This document shows, one piece after another, positions 1 to 11,689 of a stretch of 64,000 bases of DNA (position 1 is the first letter of the stretch; each line of letters starts with the position of its first letter). The stretch covers positions 1-64,000 of the forward strand of contig QRFJ01007241.1 of assembly GCA_006176705.1 (NCBI GenBank). The letters run 5' to 3'. A program made the position numbers and the translations under genes. Origin of the DNA: Cocos nucifera (lineage: Eukaryota; Streptophyta; Magnoliopsida; Arecales; Arecaceae). The notes under the pieces were generated by a model. It had not been told where the DNA came from. It made no database searches and worked only from the letters and a program-made list of their open reading frames with translations.

Positions 1-340
1 TCATTATGAGAGTTTGGGGTAGACCAAATCAGCAGATGATTGACTTTTAGACAAAGTTCTATAACTTGGCATCAATAATTTTTGCTAATGGTTCGGCCTC
101 GACCCATTTGATAAAGTAGTCGATCGCAATCAGGAGAAACTTTTGTTATCCGGATGTCATTGGAAAGGAGCCAAGTATATCCATTTTCCACTATGCGAAA
201 GGTCAAGGTGCGCTTAGTAGAGTAAGCTCGGAGGTCGGCTATCTTTGTATGTTTGCATTTCTCTGATGGTGATCACTTTTCTTCACATACTCTATAGAGT
301 TGTGGTACAAGATCGGTCAATAGTACCGCCTATCAATGAC
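1..340 (-). pseudogene. Tat-type gypsy integrase fragment (second copy)
   Basis: On the minus strand this piece reads as a broken retroviral-type integrase core. A segment reading IDYFIKWVEAEPLAKI (about 70-130) matches the block just after the first catalytic Asp in plant Tat-lineage integrases. Stops and frame breaks are frequent, and the window edge cuts it. It lies downstream, in element orientation, of a second integrase at 611-1760, so two Tat copies or a duplicated 3' end lie in tandem. Seen: the motif and the stops. Inferred: lineage. Confidence 0.7.
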
Positions 341-610
341 GAATGATTTGGAATCTTTTGGAGCCATTTTTTCCTGGCTATAAAGCTAAACTACATTCCT
401 TTTACTTCTTCTTTATATTTCCTAGTTGCCTTCGAGTTTCTTTCTTCTCTTCCATTTCTTTCTCTCTGGCCATCGTCGCACTAGGTCCGCTTCGCTTTGA
501 TTTCTCCCTTGTTGTGACCTTTTAAAGAGTTCTCTAGAGGTTGACCTTGCTATCTCCGATCGTCCTCTTAGTCCTCCTCTCTTTCTTTAGGTGGGTTTTC
601 TTGGCTGTTC
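341..610 (-). other. junction between two Tat fragments
   Basis: On the minus strand it reads as a charged, Lys/Glu-rich tail following the integrase C-terminal domain of the neighbouring copy, then merges into the next integrase fragment. No LTR end, PBS or gene was recognised here, so the exact junction is unresolved. Confidence 0.35.
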
Positions 611-1760
611 TTTTTTGCCCACTTGGTAGGGACCTTTCTAGTTTGATGCTAACTTGCCTTGCTCACCAAGTTGGAAAGCTTCTACCCTTTGCAAGACCAA
701 ATTGTTGACCCTAAAGTACTTGTCCCTGATCCTAGAGTTGTAGTACTGAGCCACCTTGTGCTGGTAGATTGCCATTCTAATGCAAGCCTTTTCTTAAGCT
801 TATTCCAATAAATCTAGATTCGTGCGCAGCCTTTCTTCATTAGTCTGCTCATCATAGTTCTCAACTCACATCGATGGAACTCCAACATCGATGGGTCCCA
901 CAGCCTCCATTTCAAAAGCTAGTTTGAAAGAGGTTTCTCTAATCAGAACTCTTGGCATCATCTGGTATGCCAGCGTATAGATAGAGTTCATCAGCCCATG
1001 CTCCCCTAGCTTGGTCTAGTCTCTTCTATAAGATGGTTTGATTTGTTACCTCCGCTTCTTTATTTGCTTGAGAATAAGCTACGCTGCTGAGATGATGTGA
1101 GATTCTATTTTTCTCGTAGAGCTACTCCAACCTGGACTCGGTAAACTGATGCTTGTTATCAGTGATTAATACTCGGGGAAGCCCTAATCGGCATATGATG
1201 CACCTCCAAATAAAGTCGACCATCTTTGCTTCTGTGATGTGGGATAGTAGCTCAGCTTTCATCTATTTGGTAAAGTAGTCCATGGTGACAAGTAAAATCC
1301 TCCGCTGATCTGATGTTGGAGGGAAAGAGCCGAGGATGTCCATCCTTCATTATGTGAATGGCCAAGGTGCACACATGGGAGTGATCAGCATGGCAAGTAG
1401 GCACTATATATTTGAGTATTTTTGACATTAACCATACTGCACGACCACGTTCTGGGCATCTTGCTACATCGTCGTCCAATAATGACCTTATTGGAGGAGT
1501 TTGTAGGCCATTATCCTTTTTCCAACATGACTCCCACATGCACCTTCATGTACTTTTCTTAAGGCGTATTCAGCCTCCAATGGTTGCAAGCACTTGAGAA
1601 GAGGTAGAGAAAAGGATCTTTTGTATAGCTTCCCCTCATGAAGAAGATATTGGTAGGATTGGCATCTAATCTTTTGAGCTTCCTTTTCTTTTACAGGCAA
1701 AGTCTCATCTCTAAGGTAGTTGATCAGTGGATCCATCTAGTAGGGTTCTTCATCCACTTG
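611..1760 (-). pseudogene. Tat-type gypsy integrase
   Basis: This is the integrase domain of a minus-strand Tat-lineage gypsy polyprotein. The zinc-binding N-terminal part lies at about 1488-1740 (HEGACGSHVGKR is readable). The catalytic core follows at about 1080-1400, including the MDYFTK segment, and the segment before the catalytic Glu (AYSQANKEAEVTNQTI) at about 1040-1090. The C-terminal part extends to about 611 and contains AQYYNSRI-like and KGPYQVG-like blocks. At least three frame shifts and several stops break it, so it cannot encode a working enzyme. It continues the polyprotein order PR-RT-RH-INT seen at 1893-4435. Confidence 0.8.
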
Positions 1761-1892
1761 CATCACTGCCGCTGGCTCTTTAATGCTTGGCTTGCCCAAT
1801 ACTTCAAAGAAGGCTCTCCTTGGTAATTTAGATAGTACTGACATCACCAACTTGGACAATAGGTTGGCTTAAGTGTTCTCCAACCTCAGTAT

Positions 1893-2345
1893 CTATTGAA
1901 TTTCAAAGCTATTAAACATAGATGCTAGATCCTTTATCTTCTGGAAGTACATTATCATACTCTCCCTACGGGCCTCATAATTGCCTTGAATATGTCTGAC
2001 AACAAGTTGGGAATTGGTGTAAGCCTTCAGATCTTGAATCCCTAATTTTTTGGTAATCCTAAGTCTCGTGGCCAAGGCTTCATATTCAGCTTCATTGCTC
2101 ATTGTAGGAAAGTCAAAGTGCAAGGCATACTTGGTGACCATGCCTTCCGGGCCTGAAAGGATCAATCTTGCTCCCGATCTTATAGAGTTAGATGGCCCAT
2201 CCACATGCAACACCCAGGCATCGAGATTAGTCTTAAGAGCATTTTTATGGGTTTGTCCTCGAGGTTCTGCTCCTTCTTGCTCATTTGGTACATTTGGAAT
2301 GATGCATTTTCCCACGACGTTGGTTAGGATCTGAGATTTAATCAA
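1893..2345 (-). pseudogene. Tat-type gypsy RNase H
   Basis: A 150-codon open stretch on the minus strand encodes an RNase H domain. The start of the fold reads WVLHVDGPSN, with the first catalytic Asp in HVDG. The second active-site block reads SNEAEYEAL with the Glu, and the third reads TNSQLVV, where the usual TDSQL aspartate has become Asn. Loss of that Asp should impair catalysis. This arrangement, a separate RNase H about 150 residues after the RT, is typical of plant Tat elements. It lies between the RT (2799-3589) and the integrase (611-1760) of the same element. Confidence 0.85.
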
Positions 2346-2798
2346 TGATCATGGATGGTACTGGATGTCAAACTTGGAGAGCTCTATTGCCCATTTTGCG
2401 ATTTATCCTGATGTGTCTAGCCGATGAAAGATGTTCTTTATGGGTTGATCTATTAGGAGAATTATAGACTGAGCTTGAAATTAGGGATGAAGTTTTTGAG
2501 CAATAATACAGAGAGCATCAACCATCTTTTTCAACTTCGAATATCAGATCTTTGCATCCTACAAGATCTGACTGATGTAATAAATCAGCTTTGGGACCTT
2601 GTCTCGCTCTTGGACCAGCACTATACCCATCACGATAGGAGAGACAGCTAAGTACAAGAATAGTTCCTCATTTGGGTCAGGCTTGCCAAGTAGTGAAGCA
2701 GAACTGAGGTAGTCTTTTAAGTCAGTGAAGGCTCTCTGGTATTCCTCAGTCCATTGAAAGTTCTTTGGCTATTTCAAGTTTTGAAAGAATGGCAAACA

Positions 2799-3589
2799 TT
2801 ACTCAGCTGACCTCGAAACAAATCGATTCAGGGTGGTAATCCTTCTTATGAGGTGCTGCAGTTCCTTGATCATCTTTGGGAGGCCCATCTCTTGCACGGC
2901 TCTAATTTTCTCTGAATTGGCTTCAATTCCTTGGCTAAAGACTATAAAACTAAGGAACTTTCTGAAGGTTACACCAAAGGCATACTTCACCGTGTTTAAC
3001 TTTATCTAATATTTCTACAAAGTAGCAAATGCTTCCTTGAGATCATTAATGTGGGTCCATATGGACCTGCTTTTGATGAGTATATGATCCACGTATACTT
3101 CTATGTTTCTTCCAATCTGGTCTTTAAAAAATTTGTTGATGAGGCATCGATCGGTTGCACCTATATTTTTTAGGCCAAAGGGAATGATCTTGTAACAAAA
3201 AAGACCTTTGTCAGTGATGAAAGCCATTTTATCTTGTTCTTCAAGCACCATCTAGATTTGATTTTAGCTGAAAAAGGCATCTATGAAGGTGAGAAGCTCG
3301 TGGCCCGATGTGGCATCAACCAACTGATCAATCTTTGGTAGTGGATAGCTATCCTTTGGGTAGGTTTTATTTAAGTTAGTGAAGTCAATGCAGATATGCT
3401 ATTTTTCATTCACCTTCTTTACCATGACCATATTTGCGATCCATTCTAGATAGGTAATTTTCTTGATGAAGGTTGCCTAGAGTAATTTATCCACCTCCTT
3501 AGCTATCGCCTTTGGTTACTCGGGTGCAAAACTTTGCTTCTTCTACTTAACAGGCCGATGCCGCAGGTTCATATTCAGTCGATGCACCA
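2799..3589 (-). pseudogene. Tat-type gypsy reverse transcriptase
   Basis: This is the reverse transcriptase of the Tat element, broken into two open stretches (2799-2990 and 3015-3251) plus decayed upstream sequence. FITDKGLFCYKIIPFGLKN is the RT palm motif region. The polymerase active-site box reads YVDH instead of YVDD (codon at 3084-3086), so a metal-binding Asp has been replaced by His. Downstream the thumb region reads IEANSEKIRAVQEM and then HLIRRITTLNRFVSR. Family and order are well supported. It is inactive. Confidence 0.85.
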
Positions 3590-4435
3590 TCACCAAGGGA
3601 TCAATGCCTGGCATATCCATGGGTGTCTAGAGAAGACATCCATGTTCTCCTGCAAAAAGAAGGTTAGTTGGTTTTTGATTACCTGGTCCAGATTTGACCC
3701 TATCTGGATGGTGTGCTCCAAGTTCCCATCCACCAAAGGAACGGATACAAGATCTTCAACTAGTTTCCCGTGCTCCTTGGCTAGTTCATTATGCATCTCT
3801 AGTCCTTCAATGGGGTAGGACTCGGTGGGCTTGGCTCCTCGGAGAGCGATGTTGTAGCAATAACATGCTAAGTCTTGGTCTTTGCAGACTTCTCTAATTT
3901 TGCTTGCTGCCGAAAACTTCATTTTCAAATGGTATATGGATATGATGGCTCATAGTGTGTTTAGACCTAGTCGACTGAGGATTACGTTATAGGCTAAGGG
4001 TGCTCGGACGACTAGGAAATCAACTTGGGTAGTAGATTGAAGAGAGAATCGGCCAGCCTTTATAGGTGAAGTGACAACTCCTTCCATTGGGATGCCATCT
4101 CTAGTGAATCCCACAAGTGGGGAGTTAATTTTTCCTGGCCGATCAATAGACAATTCTATTTTTACAAAAGCATCATAAAATAAAATATTGATGGAACTTT
4201 TATTATCTACCAAGATGCGGCGTACATCATAGTTTTCAATATTGAGTGTTACAACTACAGCATCATTATGTGGAAACTGAATTCCTTGAGCATCCTATTT
4301 GGCAAAGGTGATGGGCTCTTCAGTTCTCCACCTTTTCATCGCTTCTCCACTTCCACCAACTCCACCGCTGCTCTACCCCCTAGTGATAGTGTTTATTATG
4401 CCAGTTGGGGGTTGATCCTCTTGCTGCTTGATGCT
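3590..4435 (-). pseudogene. Tat-type gypsy protease and PR-RT linker
   Basis: The minus strand encodes the retropepsin-like protease of the Tat element, then the linker to RT. The protease block reads VTLNIENYDVRRILVDNKSS and continues with INILFYDAF. The catalytic D-[GT]-[GS]-S motif has become DNKSS. The linker at 3590-3928 carries a CYCYNIALRG-like block and ENMDVFSRHPW, which leads into the RT in this lineage. The coding sequence stops abruptly at 4436, where the LTR of element A begins, so the Tat gag lies elsewhere or is lost. Confidence 0.8.
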
Positions 4436-6041
4436 TGTCATTATAGCACAAATATAAAATTAAACCTGATCCTACTATGGGTTATAATAGTGGTGAGTCG
4501 GATATCAATTTCTTCAAGAACTAGGATAGTTAATTAGAAAGAAAAAAATTTATTTGATTGATTTTTAAATTTTAAATAATAGAAAATTGAAAAGCAATAA
4601 AAAAGTAAAAGTAACTTTTAATAAAGTAATCAAGAAGAAAAAATTATCTTGGATTTCAGTTCTATCTTTTAGTATTCAAGTCTACAATTGATCTTGCAAT
4701 CTTTTCATTATCAATATATAATCTTATAGGATGAATATTTCTTTGACCAAATTCTAACATATCCTATTCTATCAAGCATGGATCATATCTAACATGATCA
4801 TGACCCACTCATAGACATAGATTAATTAAATGTATAATCAAAAAATATAAAATATTAATTTAATAAATCTTATAATTTATTCTAACTCTGTGATCACGAT
4901 ATGTCTCTTTAGTTATAAATTATAAGTAATTAAACATTAAAGCATAAATAAGAGAAATATATTGATGATAAATAATCAAACTTTATTGCTTAATAGAAAG
5001 AAAAATAAAGTATAAATTACAAACTCTCATACCGAAGACTTTTCTTACTCCCCAGAGATATGGGATTTTTAGCCTGACATGCTGTTGAATTCTTCGACCA
5101 TCGACATCTTCAAGTTTCTTGGGTGGAAGAAAAGAAAAGAAAAAGAGGAAAAAAGAAAAGAATAGAAAAGAGAAGGGAAGTCTGTGGGCTGCTGCTACTT
5201 AGAGGATCTTTGAGAAGGCTTCAAGGTGTAAGAGGGTTTAAATAGAGAGAAAATAGGGCTTTTAAAGCTTTTTTCCCAAGTTCAATTGGAATTTGGATCG
5301 GATTCTTCTTGTTGAAGCTTCCTAGCCATCGGATCCATGATCAGATGATTCAAAACCCATCAAGATCCATCCCCAGCTCTTGATTCATCCCCAAATTGAT
5401 TTTGGGCTGTTAGATTACCTGATCTAGCCATTTTCAGCCATAAGATGGTGCTTGGAGAAGCTTAGGAAATCTTGAATCAAATCGACTATGCTTCCTTGCC
5501 ATTAGATCTTGGCCGGCATAATTTTTGGTTGCTGGATCGCATAGGAAAAAGGCTGAGAAATCCTGATCAAATTGGGAACCACTCTTAACCGTCCGATCTT
5601 GCATTTGGAAGCTTGTCCACCATTTAATAGTGCATAGTACTCTATCCCTATAGACCGCGTGAGAACCCGATCTACTGCCATAGTGACCATTCCTCATGCA
5701 CCATAGTGATCTCATGTTTGACGTTGCACTGACATTGGCCATCGATTGGGCTAGTCTGGTTCTGCACGTGTTGCCATCTGCAGTCTGGGCTGGTTGTTTT
5801 TTGAGCTGGTTTAGACCAAACTAGCTGTCTTTTTTTTTTATTTAAAATTTTCAACTTTAGTTTCTTGTTTGATTTAGTTCTGATTTGAGTCAAATTTAAT
5901 TCGTTTAAACCCATAAATCGAGCTTTTTTTATTAGTAAGCTTCTTTTCTATAAAATATCAATAAAAGCATCAATTCTTAAAATAAATGTTAATTAAAATA
6001 TGATTTAATACTTTTTCTTTATATATTTATGATAATTATCA
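4436..6041 (-). repeat. 3' LTR of Athila-type element A
   Basis: This LTR of about 1.6 kb, read on the minus strand, starts TGATAATTAT at 6041 right after a degenerate polypurine tract and ends near 4436. It is clearly related to the 3' LTR of element B (58302-60057): both share the T-rich run, a block ending AAATCGAGCTTTT-like, a promoter-proximal G/A-rich stretch and a similar distal end. It interrupts the Tat protease region, so A inserted into the Tat element. The left boundary rests on the end-to-end comparison with B and may be off by a few bases. Confidence 0.7.
5236..5246 (-). promoter_or_regulatory. TATA-like box in LTR of A
   Basis: On the minus strand this reads CTATTTAAACC, followed downstream by a purine/pyrimidine-skewed leader, as in other LTR promoters of the window. 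The sequence is suggestive only. Confidence 0.35.
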
Positions 6042-6054
6042 TATCTTCCAACTT
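6042..6054 (-). other. polypurine tract of element A
   Basis: On the minus strand it reads AAGTTGGAAGAT-like just before the LTR start. The better kept versions in B (AAGTTGGGGGTG) and E (AAGTTGGGGGGTG) occupy the same place, so this is a decayed polypurine tract. Confidence 0.6.
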
Positions 6055-7213
6055 GAGTTTTACTCATTCTTGAGTAAAAGAAAGAAAAATTAGAGGTATG
6101 TACCAATTTGATAAGATGAAAAAGTTTCTTTAGGTCATCCTAAAGTCAGTTGATGCTTGGTTAGAGATTTAGGAGATACATTATTAGATTATTAATTTCT
6201 TCCTAAATAGTGTTTAAGTGAAAAATATAAAATTTTAGAGCTTTTTTTGACTAATTTTTTACTTTTATTCTTTAAATCCTCTATCTTTAATATGGGCTAG
6301 AGTATGAATATTTTTTTTATTTTTTATAGCCAGTATAATATTTTAATCTTTTAAGCTTTCTATTTGATCCTTATAGCGAGTTTTAAACCATTGACTTGCA
6401 AATCAATTGGCTTTAGGGCATTAGGTATAGAATACCCCTCAGGCATACAAACTTAAGTCAAATAGGCTATAAGTTAAAACTAGCTGTACAACAAGCTTTT
6501 TTATATTGTCCACTTTTTGATACGAATAGTATTACTTACTTAGACAATAAGATCCGATTACTCGATGGAAGATCAATATTTAGAACTTGCTTTTTATTTT
6601 TTTTAATTTTTTTAAAAAATTTTTATTATTTTTTAATCTTATTTTCTATTTATATCCATATAAAGTAGATTCTTTATTGAATATAGACTGGAAGGTTTTA
6701 TAATCACTTAGAAATTTATTCTATTTTAAATCTGACCATCTATTAGGTTTTTTTAATAATTTGGTCTTTAGTATTTTAAAAATTCTTTAGATCATTAATC
6801 AATCTTTGATTAAAATGCCTAAAAAACTTCAAATCGGCATAAACTCAGGTACATAAAACTAATTATTACCATATTCGAGGATTTAATTATTTTTATTTTA
6901 TCTTTCCTCCAACTTAATTTTTATTATCCTCAATGGAGGAAAAAAATAGAGTGTGATAAATAACAAAAAAAATAAAAAAGAAAAGAATTCACTTGGCTTA
7001 GTATGTTTTTGGTCTCGGCCTGGGCTTTATTTATTCTTTATTCAATGTGAGTTTGTAATTCTTCTCCCAACTTAATTCTCAAAGAAAGGTAAGCTAAATA
7101 CAAAAAGAAAATGCAAATATAAAAAGTTGGTTTGCTTCCCAGTAAGCACTTGGTTTAATGTTTACAGCCAGACTGGTCTAAGTTAATCAGAGTAAATAGG
7201 TTCATAAAGAACC
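6055..7213 (-). other. non-coding 3' internal region of element A
   Basis: About 1.2 kb of AT-rich sequence lies between the integrase end and the polypurine tract. No open frame worth calling was found. It contains a block at about 6520-6590 that resembles a duplicated block in element B (60419-60568). Athila-type elements often have a long spacer here, sometimes with an env-like frame. None was seen. Confidence 0.6.
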
Positions 7214-8823
7214 ATGACTTCATTAGATTCAGTGGGCAGTTTCAAGAATGGTTTCAGTCATTATCTGTTAACCTTAAAAATAATACCATTACTTAGGTTT
7301 TTAATCTCTATGACCCTATATGAGAAGACTTCCTTAACAATATATGATCCAATCCATCTAGATCTTAGTTTAACAGTAAATAGGTATAGCCTAGAATTAT
7401 AAGAAGAACTTTTTGTCCAGGTGTAAAAGATTTTTTATTAATTGCTTGATCATCAAAAACTTTAGTTTTTTCTTATAAATTTTAGCATTTTCATAGGCTT
7501 CATTTCTTATTTCCTCAAGTTCATTGATCTTTAATTTTCTCTAGCCTCCAACTGCATCCAAATCCATGTTTAGTTGTTTAATAGTCCACATCGCCTTATG
7601 TTCAAGTTTTACAGGCAAGCGACATGCCTTACCAAAAAAAAGCCTATAAGAAGACATCCCTAAGTTGGTCTTAAAAGCTATACGATATGCCTAAAGTGCA
7701 TCTATGAGCTTCAAAGACCAATCTTTTTTATTTATGCTTACTATCTTCTCTAAAATTAGCTTAATTTGGTGATTAGAAACTTCAACTTGCCCACTTGTTT
7801 GTGGATGATAGGGTGTGGCTAACTTATAGGTAATGTTATACTTTTTCATCAGTAATGCAAAAGATCTGTTACAAAAGTGTGTTCCGTGATCATTTATAAT
7901 AGCTTTAGAGGTGCCAAATCGGGAGAGGATGTTTTCTATAAGAAATTTGGCTATAATCCTACTATCATTGTTTTTGCATGGTATTGTCTCTACCCAGTTG
8001 GATACATAGTCTATAGCTACTAAGATGTATTCATTCCCAAAAGATCTCGGAAATGGTCCCATGAAGTATATTCTCCGAACATCAAAGATTTCTACAACTA
8101 AAATGAGATTCATAGGCATCATATATTTCTTTGTGATTCAACTTATTTGTTGGCACCTAACACAATTTTTACAGTATTCATGGGCATCTCTAAATAGGAT
8201 GGGCCAATAGAATCCACATTGGAGCACTTTAGCTGCAGTCTTTTTAGCTACAAAATGACCACTACAAGCTTGGCCATGGCAAAAGAATAAAATATTCCTA
8301 ACTTCATTATTTGAGACACATTTTCTTATGATTTGGTTAGGATATTGTTTGAATAAATATGGATCATCCCAAATGAAATACTTTACTTGAGAAAAAAAAT
8401 TATTCTTATCCTGAGTGGTCCAGTGCATTGGAATTTGGTCGATGTCTAGGAAGTTTACTATATCAGCATACCATGATTTTGAGGTTATTAACAATAATTG
8501 TTCATCAGGAAAGGACTCATTGACATGTGTTTTCTCAGTTGGTGTGATTGCTAGATGAGATAAATGATCAGCCACTATATTTTTAGTACCTTTCTTATCT
8601 CTGATCTCTAGATCAAATTCTTGCAAAAGAAGGATCCATAAATTATTAAGCATGTCTTAGAATCTTTGTTTGAAAGAAAGTGTCTAATGGCAGAATGATT
8701 TGTATAGACAATCACATGCAAACCCACTAAGTAGGACCTAAATTTCTCTAAAGCAAATACCACAGCTAAAAATTCCTTCTCAGTAGTTGAATAATTTAGT
8801 TGTGCATCATTTAAGGTTCTATT
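7214..8823 (-). pseudogene. Athila-type A: RNase H end and integrase
   Basis: This minus-strand coding remnant starts in the RNase H (RTLNDAQLNYSTTEKEFLAVV, TNHSAIRHF) and runs through the connection domain (LQEFDLEIRDKKG) into integrase. The integrase zinc finger is readable at about 8138-8330 (H-GQACSGHF ... CKNCVRCQQ). In the catalytic core (7691-8122) the first Asp is lost: RIYFMG in place of a GIDFMG-type motif. The second Asp (INDHGTHF) and the Glu block (HPQTSGQVEVSN) remain. The C-terminal part (YRLFFGKACRLP, NELEEIRNEAYENAKIY) extends to about 7400. The upstream RNase H is cut at 8823 by insertion I and resumes at 14628. Confidence 0.88.
8819..8823. repeat. target-site duplication of element I (left)
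   Basis: CTATT here pairs with CTACT at 14623-14627, one transition apart. Removing 8824-14627 rejoins the RNase H frame of element A exactly. Confidence 0.8.
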
Positions 8824-9676
8824 TGTTAGATCCTGGTATCTCTCTGATACCAATTATTGGAAAGAAGAAGAACAAAGTAGATGGCCGGTACCTAGGGCTT
8901 AAAGTTAGAACTAGAAAGAGAAGAGTAGAGAGTTTTTAGGAAGAAAAGCTTAATTGTATTCCACTATATTGTAAAGATACATACCTGGGTTTATATATCC
9001 TAGGATTTCTGCTATACCACATGAATCCTAATAAATCCAAACCCTCACTGAAAAACTTTTCTAGGCTAACCCAATACATGAAAGCACTCATCGAGCCCAT
9101 GTAGATATGTCTCACATGCTCTCATCTTCCTAGATCTAAATCCGACCCATACATGAGTTAGCCCCCTTAAGACCTTATTGGTTCAGGCCTTAAGACCCTA
9201 GGATAAAAGCTTATCCTAGACCCAAACAGAAAATTTCATTCAGTTCTGTTCACCACCATCAAGCCAGCTCTATCAGGAGCTGAGCTGGCTTAGCTGCATT
9301 TCATTCAAACTCTATCTTCTATCTGCTTGAGATAGCTAGCTCGACTGCACCCCAAGCTGGCTCAATCTCAGCTCGAGCCAACTCAACTGCGTATCCGAGC
9401 CAGCTTGCCTGTGTGTCAGCCTCTTATCTTAGCTGATTTTTTTTCTTGACTTTGATCCTTTGCTCCACCTTATGTCTTAGGTCTTTGAAATACCTATCAA
9501 GCCTCTCAAGATCCTCACAGTTGAACCTTGGATCCGTATAGGGCTACATGCTGCTTTTACCTAGGATAACTCCTGTCCTAGCCCTAGGACTCACACCCAT
9601 CCTAGTCTTCTGGAGCCAACACCCTGGCTCCTCCTGTGGCCTCCCAAGACTTGGGAGCACCACATCAAATCCTACA
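8824..9676 (-). repeat. 3' LTR of element I
   Basis: 853 bp. In the minus orientation it starts TGTAGGATTTG and ends GATCTAACA. The homologous right LTR (11318 onward) begins with the same bases at its terminal side. A TATA-like GGATATATAAAC lies at about 8990-9001 on the minus strand, followed by a leader rich in CTCT. Confidence 0.85.
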
Positions 9677-10542
9677 ATCTTCATTTTGGTGTGCCCAAGC
9701 CTTGGCACACCTGGCAATATTTTTCTACACGAACCTGCTGCCGATGCACGCCCTGATAGCTAGTTGTGCATACCTTGCCACTACCATTCTTCTTCAACTG
9801 CTGAGCTCTCTTTGAGGCCTTTGGATGACTGCCTCCATCATTGAAGATCTTGGTTTGCTTAAATGCACCATCCTTGGTGTTGTAAGCATCCTTCTGCTTG
9901 GCAGCCACATCATTTGTCCTGAACTTTTCTAGAGAATTTGCAGCAATCCTATGCTGGTGCTTGTTGCATACCTTGACACGATCTCCTTAGAACTTTGCTT
10001 GTCCTCCTACACGTGCTGCTCTATCTGGAACTATGCATCTTCAGCATTGATTCTAGGATATTGGTCCTCCTGTACTCCTCTACTTTAAACTCGTATCACA
10101 TTTCTCTCCATCTATGAAGCCACCTCTGTTCGATTCTCCATCTAAAATCGAAGTCTCCGTGATGCCACAAAAGCCGACCTATAATCGAGTCCTCCAAGGA
10201 TAATCATTCAATGCTGCACTACTGAGCTTGTCGCTGTGTCTCGGACACCATCGCTGCCCCTTCGGACCCTCCGCACTCCACAGACCTATCCAAAATTATC
10301 TTAGATACACTACACCTCGTGGGCTCCTTTGAGACCACCAAGAGCTCATCTGACTCTTCACTTGTAGTGACTGAACTGATGGAATTCAAGTTTTCTCCTT
10401 TCTTGCACTTCTTCTAAAGTAGACATTCTCGCTTAAAGTATCCTGCTTCACCATACTTAAAACATCTCTTAGATCCCTTGCTGCCCCTTTGCTAACCTTT
10501 TTTCTTCTCTTGCCTGGGCCTCTCTGAAGCCATGAGACCCTC
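9677..10542 (-). pseudogene. element I: gag zinc knuckle and residual 3' region
   Basis: In the minus orientation the gag frame continues through a CCHC zinc knuckle (CFKYGEAGYFKREC at about 10420-10470, with one Cys changed to Tyr) and a Ser/Glu-rich linker (SVTTSEESDELLVVS). Soon afterwards the homology to copia polyproteins stops, and the usual protease, integrase and RT are missing. The rest (9681-9908 encodes a Lys/Gln-rich 75-residue frame) was not recognised. It could be a leftover of the 3' end or foreign filler. No normal purine-rich tract precedes the LTR, only AAAATGAAGAT. Confidence 0.55.
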
Positions 10543-11148
10543 CTAGAAGACCTTCCTCTTCGTCATCCATTCTCGCTGCTCGTTGGATCTTAGCACTGAT
10601 ATGATCTCCTCATACATCAGCATCTCCTTACCATACAGCAACATCATTATCAACGGATCAAAGCTTCCAGATAGCGAACATAGCAGTAATAAATTTTTAT
10701 CCTCCTCTTTGAGATCCACCTCAATATTTAACAAATCCATGCTCATTCGGTCGAACCACTAAATATGCCTTGCAATATCCTCGCTCTCTTGCATCCGAAG
10801 GTTGTACAGTTGCTTCTTCAGCATCAATTTATTGCATATGTTCTTTCCCATGTACAACTAATGTAACCTCGACCACAAACCCTTGGATGTCTTCTCTTCC
10901 AAAATACCATACAGCATCTCATCTACCAAACAAGCTTTAATCATGGCACATGCTCTTTTCTCCAAGGACACCCACTCCTTTTCTATCATCTCCTCCGGTC
11001 TATCTTTCAAGATCGAATCCAATCTCATCTGAACCAGCAGATCCTCTATTCTAACCTTCCACATCATGAAATTTTTCTTTCCACCAAACTTCTCAAATCC
11101 TATCTTTAACCCGCTGTTCTCCATGATCGTATGAATCAAAAATAGCAA
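10543..11148 (-). pseudogene. element I gag (Tork-like)
   Basis: Gag of the copia element, in two open stretches on the minus strand (10858-11148 and 10543-10746). The N-terminal part reads KIGFEKFGGKKNFMMWKVRMEDLL-like, which is the conserved gag start in Tnt1/Tork-type elements: F-x-G-x-N/F-F-x-x-W-x-x-R-M-x-x-L. It is followed by WVSLEKRACAMIKACL and GLWSRL. The second stretch carries EEDKNLLLLCSLSGSFDPL and a YGKE block. A stop near 10855 and a frame break separate the two halves. The same gag occurs in H1 at 55932-56384. Confidence 0.8.
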
Positions 11149-11303
11149 ATAGGTGGATTTAAAAAAATACCTTGACTAGGGATGGTGGACAGTAGTCCTA
11201 TGATCTCTTTCTTTCTCACGAAGTCTGAAAAAATTTTTAGATCTGAACCTCGTGATTGATTTCTGCTAAAACTTGATCTTCTTCCTTGTCCATGCTTAAC
11301 CAG

Positions 11304-11315
11304 GCTCTGATACCA
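11304..11315 (-). other. primer-binding site of element I
   Basis: On the minus strand this is TGGTATCAGAGC, the standard complement of the initiator tRNA-Met 3' end used by plant copia elements. It lies two bases inside the 5' LTR edge (11318). It fixes the orientation of the element. Confidence 0.9.
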
Positions 11316-11317
11316 CT

Positions 11318-11689
11318 TGTTAGATCCTAGTACCTCTCTGATACTAATTATTGAAGAGAAGAAGAATAAAGTAGATGACTGGTACCTAGGGCTTAAAGTT
11401 GGAACCAGAGAGAGAAGAGTAAAGAGTTTTTAGGAAGAAAAGCTCAATTGTATTCCACTATATTATAAAGATACAATACCTGAATTTATATATCCTAGAA
11501 TTTCTGCTATACCATATGAACCCTAATAAACCCAAACTTCAGCTGAAAAACTTTTCTAGGCTAATCCAATACATGAAAGCACTCATCGAGCCCATATACA
11601 TATATCTCACATGCTCTCATCCTCTTGGATCTGAATCCGACTCATACATGAGTTAGCCCCCTTAAGATCTTATTGGTCCAGGCCATAAG
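11318..11689 (-). repeat. 5' LTR of element I, terminal part
   Basis: Homologous to 8824-9185. Split by a foreign LTR at 11690. The last five bases (ATAAG, 11685-11689) are the left TSD of that insertion. Confidence 0.85.

Noticed and set aside
7214..7402. 62-codon plus-strand frame
   Set aside because: Antisense to the integrase C-terminal region of element A.
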